NCBI RefSeq assembly: GCF_022919095.1
Contig: NZ_CP095073.1
Coordinates: 2,790,001 to 2,854,000 of the forward strand
From: Halobacillus salinarum
GTDB lineage: Bacteria > Bacillota > Bacilli > Bacillales > Halobacillaceae
Direction: 5' to 3'
Length of the DNA: 64,000 nt
The first letter of the stretch is position 1, and every line of letters begins with the position of its first letter. The notes under the pieces were generated by a model. The model ran no database searches. It was given only the letters and a program-made list of their open reading frames with translations, and was not told where the DNA came from. Shown here piece after piece: positions 57,830 to 64,000 of this stretch. The position numbers and the translations under genes were made by a program.

Positions 57830-58249
57830 ATATTCTTCCTCCTTCTAAATCCCTAATCGCTTTGTAAAATAAATGTAGTCAAAACTTTACAAAACAATTA
57901 AGGCTGTTTCTTAAACCACGCAAAAGCGCATGATTCTCAAGAAACATCAGAATAATTGTATCATGGAATCTTTCTACTATCTATTTAATCAGGAGATTTT
58001 TATTTAATTGTGACAATTTTGTGAAGCTTTTTCACAACGTTTGTAATCTCCTATTAAAAATACAGCCAGGCTTAAAAAAACGATTCGATAAAATGCGTTC
58101 AATCACAAGCCCTTATTAATTCCTAAAAAATACATCTTATTTATAGTACAACATAATTAATGAAAGTGCACGTTCTCCCCGCTTGTTTTCATTTGATTGT
58201 CATAAATAGAAACCCCGGCTGCTTAAAAGCGCCGGGGTTTCTATTGCAA
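57830..58249 (-). promoter_or_regulatory. ctaB upstream region: candidate promoter and redox-type palindromes
   Basis: 420 gene-free bases, where B. subtilis carries ctaA. On the minus strand TGATACAAT (57963-57955) is an extended -10. Upstream are TTGTGAAGCTTTTTCACAA (58019-58037), a 7-bp inverted repeat around five bases, and AATTGTGACAATT (58006-58018), a perfect palindrome. TTTGTGAA half-sites fit ResD, and TTGTGA/TCACAA fit Rex or Fnr except for a one-base longer spacer. The rest, to the pyc terminator at 58208-58241, is A/T-rich with no open frame. Confidence 0.5.
58208..58241 (-). terminator. Intrinsic terminator after pyc
   Basis: AGAAACCCCGGC pairs with GCCGGGGTTTCT around about ten bases, a GC-rich stem followed by ATTTATG on the minus strand. 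It ends the pyc transcript. Confidence 0.8.
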
Positions 58250-61200
58250 TTATTCGAATTCTATTAACAGATCACCTACATGGATCGCTTCGTTATTTTT
58301 CACATAGATTTCTTTAATCACTCCATCAAATGGAGCCTGGACCGTAGTTTCCATCTTCATGGCTTCTGTGATCATAAGATGGTCGCCTTTTTTCACGCTT
58401 TCTCCTTTTTCAGAGATTACTTTAATAACCGTCCCCGGCATGCTTGCTCCAATGTGTTTGTTATTCGTTTTATCTGCTTTAGGACGTTCCTGAACGGTGG
58501 CTTTAACGTTTTCGTCTCTTATTACCACTTCCCTTGGCTGTCCATTCAGCTCAAAGTAAACCGTCCGTGTCCCATCCAACTGAGCTTCCCCTATGGATAC
58601 AAGCTTAACAATGAGCGTTTTTCCTTGTTCAATCTCCACTTCGATTTCTTCTCCGAGTCTCATTCCATAGAAGAATGTAGGGGTATCCAGAACAGACATA
58701 TTTCCAAACTGCTCGGTAAACTTTTGATATTCCATAAATACTTTCGGGTACAGTGCATAGCTGATCATATCAAAACTCGTAACCTGGCGATCCAATTGGT
58801 GAAACAATGTTTCCTTCAAGGCTTTGAAGTCAACTGGATCCAATAGTTCTCCAGGACGGACTTGAATTGGTTCTCTTCCTTTTAAAATGATCCTCTGCAA
58901 TTCAGATGGGAATCCTTGATAAGGCTGCCCAAGATACCCTTGAAAAAATTCAACTACACTATCTGGAAAAGCAAGAGAGTCACCTTTTTCATAAACCTCA
59001 TCTTCGTTAAGTTCATTCTGGACCATAAATAAAGCCATATCCCCTACTACTTTTGAAGAAGGGGTGACCTTCACAATATCCCCAAACATATCGTTAACAC
59101 GGCGGTACATTTTCTTTACCTCATCCCAGCGATTTCCTAAGCCCACAGCCTTGGCTTGCTGCTGCAAATTACTGTACTGCCCACCTGGCATTTCATGTTC
59201 ATAAATTTCTGAGTGCGGGGCCATCATTCCGCTTTCAAAATCGTGGTAATATTTTCTGGTGTCTTCCCAATAGTGACCAAGCTGTTCATAATGATTCACA
59301 TTAATGTGCGGCTGCCGTTCACTTCCATCCAGGGCGTAATACAAGCTGCTGGCACTAGGCTGTGAAGTAAGTCCCGCCATAGCCCCTGATGCCACATCCA
59401 CTACATCTACACCTGCTTCGATCGCCCTGGCATAGGTGAAAATACCATTCCCGCTAGTATCATGCGTATGCAGATGAATAGGTATGTCGATCGCTTCCTT
59501 AAGAGTATATATTAATTGGTAGGCAGCCTCTGGTTTTAACAAGCCTGCCATATCCTTAATCCCGAGGACATGTGCACCTGCATCCTGAAGTTCTTTGGCC
59601 ACTTTCTTATAGTAAGTTAAATCATATTTGGGGCGTGCTTCATCCAGGATATCTCCTGTATAGCAGAGAGCGGCTTCAGCTACCTTATTATTTTGCCGTA
59701 CAGCGTCGATGGCAGGTTTCATTCCTTCCACCCAATTAAGGCTGTCAAAAATACGGTAGACGTCAATTCCGGCCGTTGCACTTTTTTCAACGAATTCACG
59801 GATTAGATTATCAGGGTAATTTTTATACCCGACAGCGTTGGAAGCTCTCAACAGCATTTGAAAAAGAACATTCGGGGCTTTTTCCCTGAGTTTCAGCAAT
59901 CGCTCCCAAGGGTCTTCCTTTAAAAACCGGTAAGAGACATCATAAGTAGCGCCCCCCCACATTTCGAGCGAGAACAATTCTGGAAGCAGACGAGACGTTG
60001 GTTCTGCAATGGTTTCCAGATCCTTAGTCCGCACACGAGTAGCGAGTAATGACTGGTGGGCATCCCTGAACGTAGTATCTGTCAGCAAGACTCTTTTCTG
60101 CTCTTTGAGCCAACTGGCAAGGCCGTCAGGACCCCTCTCATCTAATATCTGTTTTGTCCCACTCGGCACTGTCTCTGAATGCTTCACTTCAGGTATTCTT
60201 GGTTTTGAAAAAGCTGGTTTCTTTCGACTTCCATACCCTTCAAAACCATTGATTGTACGATCAGCTATGTACGCTAACATTTTAGTTCCCCGGTCTTTAC
60301 GCTTTGGAAAAACGAAAAGTTCAGGGGATCTGTCAATAAAAGTAGTATTGTACTCACCTGAAAGAAATTGCTTATTCTGAATAACATTTTCCAAGAACGG
60401 GATATTCGTTTTGATCCCGCGGATCCTAAATTCCTTCAAGTTACGAACCATTTTCTGAGCTGCTTGTTCAAAGCTGAGTGCCCAGGTTGACAACTTCACT
60501 AATAAGGAATCGTAATAAGGAGAAATGACCGCTCCCTGAAATCCGTTGCCGGCATCCAAACGAACTCCGAATCCGCCCCCTGTGCGATAAGCCATGATTT
60601 TTCCCGTATCAGGCATGAAATTGTTTAGAGGGTCTTCGGTTGTAACCCGGGATTGGATGGCATAGCCATGTGTGCTGATCTCATTCTGTTTCGGAATCGA
60701 TATTTGCTTATCGTGAAGACTGCGGCCTTCTGCAATCAGGATTTGTGTTTGAACAATGTCTACTCCTGTGATCATCTCGGTAATGGTATGTTCCACTTGA
60801 ACCCTTGGATTAACTTCAATAAAGTAAAATTCTTCCCCTGTAACAAGAAATTCAACTGTCCCTGCATTCACATAATCAATGTTTTTCATCAGATGAACTG
60901 CAGATTCACAAATTCTTTCTCTTAAATCTTCAGATAAGGAAACACTAGGGGCAATCTCCACGACTTTCTGGTGTCTTCTCTGAACAGAACAATCTCTTTC
61001 ATATAAATGCACAATGTTTCCGTGAGTATCCCCGATAATTTGTACTTCAATATGTTTTGGTTCTTCAATTAACTTCTCCACATATACTTCTTCACTGCCA
61101 AATGCTGCCCTTGCTTCGGAACGGGCGCGGTCATAAGCTTCCTCTAAATTTTCAGGGCTGCGCACAATCCTCATGCCGCGACCTCCGCCACCCATTGCAG

Positions 61201-61693
61201 CTTTGATCATCAACGGGTAATGATGTTCGTCTCCAAACTTTTGGATTTCCTCGATACCGCTGACCGGCCCTCCGCTGCCAGGAATCACCGGAATGCCCGC
61301 TTCCACTGCTTGATGCCTTGCTTTTACTTTATCCCCGAACATATTTAAATGGTCACTTGTCGGTCCGATGAATACAATGCCTTCTTCCTCACAGCGTCTT
61401 GCAAAATGTATGTTTTCAGACAAAAATCCATAACCGGGGTGAATAGCGTCTACATCTACACTTTTGGCTATTTCGATGATTCCTTCAATATCCAAATAAG
61501 CATCGATCGGCTTTTTACCCTGTCCCACTAAATAGGCTTCATCCGCCTTATATCTATGATAGGACCCTGTATCCTCCTGAGAATAAACGGCCACCGTACG
61601 AATGTTTAATTCTGTGCATGCTCGGAAAACCCTAATGGCAATTTCGCCACGATTTGCTACGAGAACTTTACGAATGTTCTTTAATTCTGCCAT
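58250..61693 (-). CDS. pyc: Pyruvate carboxylase
   Basis: Pyc carboxylates pyruvate to oxaloacetate, refilling the TCA cycle. The 1147-residue protein has, in order, biotin carboxylase (about 5-460, with MGGGGRGMR and EVNPRVQVEHTITE), carboxyltransferase (about 530-800, LLTDTTFRDAHQSLLATRVRT), the PYC/OADA domain and a biotinyl domain with the biotin lysine K1113 in EAMKME. AAGGAGTGAGG lies before ATG. It overlaps ftsW by 13 bases on the same strand, so the two are at least partly co-transcribed. Confidence 0.97.
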   Translation of the reverse strand: MAELKNIRKVLVANRGEIAIRVFRACTELNIRTVAVYSQEDTGSYHRYKADEAYLVGQGKKPIDAYLDIEGIIEIAKSVDVDAIHPGYGFLSENIHFARRCEEEGIVFIGPTSDHLNMFGDKVKARHQAVEAGIPVIPGSGGPVSGIEEIQKFGDEHHYPLMIKAAMGGGGRGMRIVRSPENLEEAYDRARSEARAAFGSEEVYVEKLIEEPKHIEVQIIGDTHGNIVHLYERDCSVQRRHQKVVEIAPSVSLSEDLRERICESAVHLMKNIDYVNAGTVEFLVTGEEFYFIEVNPRVQVEHTITEMITGVDIVQTQILIAEGRSLHDKQISIPKQNEISTHGYAIQSRVTTEDPLNNFMPDTGKIMAYRTGGGFGVRLDAGNGFQGAVISPYYDSLLVKLSTWALSFEQAAQKMVRNLKEFRIRGIKTNIPFLENVIQNKQFLSGEYNTTFIDRSPELFVFPKRKDRGTKMLAYIADRTINGFEGYGSRKKPAFSKPRIPEVKHSETVPSGTKQILDERGPDGLASWLKEQKRVLLTDTTFRDAHQSLLATRVRTKDLETIAEPTSRLLPELFSLEMWGGATYDVSYRFLKEDPWERLLKLREKAPNVLFQMLLRASNAVGYKNYPDNLIREFVEKSATAGIDVYRIFDSLNWVEGMKPAIDAVRQNNKVAEAALCYTGDILDEARPKYDLTYYKKVAKELQDAGAHVLGIKDMAGLLKPEAAYQLIYTLKEAIDIPIHLHTHDTSGNGIFTYARAIEAGVDVVDVASGAMAGLTSQPSASSLYYALDGSERQPHINVNHYEQLGHYWEDTRKYYHDFESGMMAPHSEIYEHEMPGGQYSNLQQQAKAVGLGNRWDEVKKMYRRVNDMFGDIVKVTPSSKVVGDMALFMVQNELNEDEVYEKGDSLAFPDSVVEFFQGYLGQPYQGFPSELQRIILKGREPIQVRPGELLDPVDFKALKETLFHQLDRQVTSFDMISYALYPKVFMEYQKFTEQFGNMSVLDTPTFFYGMRLGEEIEVEIEQGKTLIVKLVSIGEAQLDGTRTVYFELNGQPREVVIRDENVKATVQERPKADKTNNKHIGASMPGTVIKVISEKGESVKKGDHLMITEAMKMETTVQAPFDGVIKEIYVKNNEAIHVGDLLIEFE

Positions 61694-62862
61694 GACCTCA
61701 CTCCTTGTTTCATCATCTCTTCTTTTGTCAGTTTAGTAGTTTCATAACTTTCCTGTTCATTTGCTTTAACTTTTCTAGCAATATTATTGAGAATTCCAAC
61801 CGAAAACATCATGATCAGCAAGGAAGATCCTCCATAACTTACAAAGGGTAATGTCACCCCTGTAATCGGGAGGAGACCGCTCATAGACCCGAGATTGATA
61901 AACGCCTGCACAGCAACCATTACCGAAATGCCTAAAGCAAGCAATGCTCCAAATGCATCCCGGCACTTCCATGATATGTAAAGGCCCCGGAGAACGATTA
62001 ATCCAAGTAAGCCTATGGTGACAGCAACACCGATGAACCCAAGCTCTTCAGCAATTACTGCCATGATGAAATCCGTGTGTGGTTCAGGGAGGTACCCAAG
62101 CTTTTGAACACCCTGCCCTATTCCTTCCCCAAAAATTCCTCCTGTACCAATCGCAACATAGGATTGAATAAGGTGATAACCTTCCGCATCAGGAGCCTGA
62201 AATGGCTGATAAGCACCTGAAAACCTTTCCAGCCTCTCAGGAGTAACCATTTGAGTACCACCGATTACTAAAATCCCTAACGTTACTCCGACCAAAAGTA
62301 AAATATGCCTCCAGTGGATGCCGGAGCTGATGATAATAAAACTGGCGATAAAACCGATGACAGCAGCTGAACCAATGTCGGGCTGCAAAACGATTAAACC
62401 GAGAATAAAACTAGTTAGAATCAGCGGCGGGAGCACGGCACGATTAAAATTTCCAATATATTTTTGTTTTTTAGCATAGACAGCGGCTAAATAAATAATC
62501 AGCCCTATCTTGACAAACTCTGCAGGCTGAAATTTCATAAACTTGAGATCGTACCACGAAGTGGCATTATTCACATTTTCACCAAATACAAATAGTCCGG
62601 CAAGCAGCACAACCATTAATAAAACGCTTAGTTTTGCAAGTCTCTGCCAATGACGGTAGGGAATAATCGAAGCTCCAAACATTAAGAGTAAGCCTATGGT
62701 GAGCCATTGAAGCTGTTTGATTAAAAAAAAGTCGCTGCTCACACCATACCTGATCGGAGCGTAGACCATACTTGCGCTGTAAATCATGACTGTTCCAAAT
62801 GCAACCAATGCTAATGGTGCAAATAACAAAGTAAAGTCGAAGGTTTTTAATTTTTTTACCAT
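61681..62862 (-). CDS. ftsW: Cell division SEDS protein FtsW
   Basis: FtsW polymerises lipid II at the septum with PBP2B. The 393-residue protein has about ten membrane segments and the family signature VTLPFVSYGGSSLLIMMF, and also GVSSDFFLIKQLQWL. It lies between ylaN and pyc, as ftsW does in B. subtilis, and is distinct from dcw-encoded spoVE. Start 62862 (MVKKLKTFDFTLLF) is preferred, but ATG 62898 remains possible. The C-terminal 25 residues are hydrophilic. Confidence 0.93.
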   Translation of the reverse strand: MVKKLKTFDFTLLFAPLALVAFGTVMIYSASMVYAPIRYGVSSDFFLIKQLQWLTIGLLLMFGASIIPYRHWQRLAKLSVLLMVVLLAGLFVFGENVNNATSWYDLKFMKFQPAEFVKIGLIIYLAAVYAKKQKYIGNFNRAVLPPLILTSFILGLIVLQPDIGSAAVIGFIASFIIISSGIHWRHILLLVGVTLGILVIGGTQMVTPERLERFSGAYQPFQAPDAEGYHLIQSYVAIGTGGIFGEGIGQGVQKLGYLPEPHTDFIMAVIAEELGFIGVAVTIGLLGLIVLRGLYISWKCRDAFGALLALGISVMVAVQAFINLGSMSGLLPITGVTLPFVSYGGSSLLIMMFSVGILNNIARKVKANEQESYETTKLTKEEMMKQGVRSWQN

Positions 62863-62960
62863 TTCCTCATCCCTACTCCTTTTGTTTTCTCTTTGCATTA
62901 CAATATTCCTGCTTATCTGACAATTTAATTTCCTGGTACTTCTTAAACACGGCCATAGAT

Positions 62961-63007
62961 AAACAAAAAAACTCAAATCACAACAAAGGTAGTCGTAATT
63001 TGAGTTT
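62961..63007 (-). terminator. Terminator after ylaN
   Basis: AAACTCAAAT (minus strand, 63007-62998) pairs with ATTTGAGTTT (62978-62969), followed by TTTTTG. It isolates ylaN from ftsW. Confidence 0.75.
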
Positions 63008-63012
63008 GTCCA

Positions 63013-63294
63013 TCATGATTTTTGAGCAGCTTCATGTAAGACGTTTAATTGTTTTTCTAAGTTATCAAGGATACGCTTACCTTCTTCATCACTGATTAAA
63101 TTCAAACGAACCGCAAAATGAATCTCTCGTGATAAACCGAACATTTGTGTATCTAAAACTTCCTCATATAAAGGACATTGAGGCATGGTTAAGTTGTCCA
63201 TTTGTACTTTTATAAGCCGCAAAATTTTATCAGCGTCCGCTTTTAGAAGGGCATAGGCTTTTTCCCGATGATCCACAGCCACATCAGACAACAT
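63013..63294 (-). CDS. ylaN: YlaN, DUF1507 iron-linked Fur modulator
   Basis: A 93-residue protein with the DUF1507 pattern ([47 protein letters not shown]). In B. subtilis and Staphylococcus, YlaN is essential under some iron conditions, binds iron and modulates Fur. Start ATG 63294 follows AGGGG. Placed between glsA and ftsW as in B. subtilis. Confidence 0.92.
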   Translation of the reverse strand: MLSDVAVDHREKAYALLKADADKILRLIKVQMDNLTMPQCPLYEEVLDTQMFGLSREIHFAVRLNLISDEEGKRILDNLEKQLNVLHEAAQKS

Positions 63295-63378
63295 CAAAAA
63301 TCCCCTCCATTTACAGTCTTTCTTCTTATCATATTATCGCCTCGGACAAAAAATTGCAACATCATAGAGGGGTTTCCA

Positions 63379-64000
63379 CTAAAAAATTGAAAGATCGTAA
63401 CGATTTGATAAAATTTCAAGCAGCTTTAACCCTACAACACTATTTCCTTTTTCATCAAGCGAAGGACCGTATACTCCAATCCCTCCAAACCCATTAACAG
63501 AACCAAGCACTGCCCCGGAAACTCCACTTTTAGCTGGAATGCCAACCTTAATCGCAAACGAACCAGAAGCGTCATACATCCCGCAAGTGACCATAAAAGT
63601 TTTGCAAATTCGAGCCAGATGCCTCGGCAGGATTCTCCTGCCAGTTTCTAAATCCTTCCCTTCATTCGCAAAAATGGCTCCAATCCTTGCTAAATGTTTG
63701 ACATTGACTTCGATCGAGCATTGCTTTGTATAAGCGTCCAGCGTTTCCTCAACGCTTCCTGTCACAACTTTATGCTGTTTCATATAGAAAAGAAGCGCAC
63801 GATTTAAAAAAGCAGTCTCAAATTCCGAAGATGCCACCTCTTTATTGTAAACAATGGAGTGATCTGCAGTCATGTCGTGAATCAAGCTGAGAAGCCTGCC
63901 TACCTTTTCTTCAGGAGTCTCTCCATGAATCATATGAGAAACCACGAGGGCACCAGCATTAATCATAGGGTTTAAAGGTTTGGAAGGACGGTGCTGTTCC
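63379..64000 (-). CDS. glsA: Glutaminase, C-terminal part (cut by window edge)
   Basis: Glutaminase converts glutamine to glutamate and ammonia. The frame is open past 64000; the first in-window residues are EQHRPSKPLNPMINAGALV. NPMINAGA and later FAIKVGIPAKSGVSGAV fit the serine-dependent beta-lactamase-like glutaminase family. At least 207 residues are present; the N-terminus with the active-site Ser-x-x-Lys is outside the window. It sits in the ylaM position next to ylaN. Confidence 0.94.
   Translation of the reverse strand, partial: EQHRPSKPLNPMINAGALVVSHMIHGETPEEKVGRLLSLIHDMTADHSIVYNKEVASSEFETAFLNRALLFYMKQHKVVTGSVEETLDAYTKQCSIEVNVKHLARIGAIFANEGKDLETGRRILPRHLARICKTFMVTCGMYDASGSFAIKVGIPAKSGVSGAVLGSVNGFGGIGVYGPSLDEKGNSVVGLKLLEILSNRYDLSIF

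Noticed and set aside
58280-58846. 188-codon open frame opposite pyc
   Set aside because: Antisense shadow of a well-conserved coding region; no ribosome site and composition follows the pyc codon pattern.
61681-62976. Longer ftsW frame from 62976
   Set aside because: Would add 38 residues unlike the family; internal ATGs at 62898 and 62862 fit better.

Overview
The window is a block of core chromosome from a Gram-positive endospore former of the family Bacillaceae. Gene content and order follow the Bacillus subtilis stretch ylaM-ylaN-ftsW-pycA-cta-ylb-mra/dcw-spoIIG-ylm-pyr, here read mostly on the minus strand. Some protein sequences (FtsZ, MraZ, SigE, SigG, SpoVE) are easily recognised as Bacillaceae. 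The exact genus cannot be fixed from sequence alone; I lean towards the halotolerant Halobacillus/Thalassobacillus/Pontibacillus/Virgibacillus group. MurE carries a DNPR motif, which predicts meso-diaminopimelate peptidoglycan.

Layout, left to right. (1) 1-5661: pyrimidine synthesis (carB, carA, pyrC, pyrB, pyrP, pyrR), with three PyrR-type attenuators ahead of pyrR, pyrP and pyrB. (2) 5723-11375: rluD-like gene, lspA, divIVA and the ylm/sepF group. (3) 11498-14014: sporulation sigma factors sigG and sigE and the pro-SigE protease gene spoIIGA. (4) 14416-32391: the division and cell wall (dcw) cluster ftsZ, ftsA, sbp, ylxX, ylxW, divIB, spoVE, murD, mraY, murF, murE, spoVD, pbpB, ftsL, rsmH, mraZ. 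(5) 32633-48615: bshC, a DUF3397 gene, panE-like, ylbP, ylbO, an enoyl-CoA hydratase, rpmF, ylbN, tmcAL, ylbL, ylbK, ylbJ, coaD, rsmD, ylbG, ricF, ylbD, ylbC and a CBS protein, with a few small unassigned genes. (6) 48813-51154: a YugN-like gene, an AI-2E-type permease and an acetyltransferase. (7) 51317-57829: the caa3 cytochrome oxidase cluster ctaM-G-F-E-D-C-B. (8) 58250-64000: pyruvate carboxylase, ftsW, ylaN and the C-terminal part of a glutaminase.

Most genes here serve growth, envelope synthesis, division, respiration and sporulation. The main departures from the B. subtilis plan are these: spoVD is broken by one missing base in a G run; murF lies inside the dcw cluster while murG and murB are absent from between spoVE and divIB; ileS is absent between divIVA and lspA; ctaA is absent between pyc and ctaB; and ylbE is absent. 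Non-coding signals of note are an array of MraZ boxes before mraZ with a second set on the other strand, a candidate small RNA gene near 44.7 kb with a sigma-G-like promoter and a strong terminator, and a pair of palindromes upstream of ctaB. I see no tRNA, rRNA, CRISPR array, insertion sequence, prophage or defence system. Nothing here amounts to a new multi-gene system; the most novel candidates are the small RNA, the gene remnant at 43.2-43.4 kb and the Cys-cluster protein at 45.8-46.1 kb.
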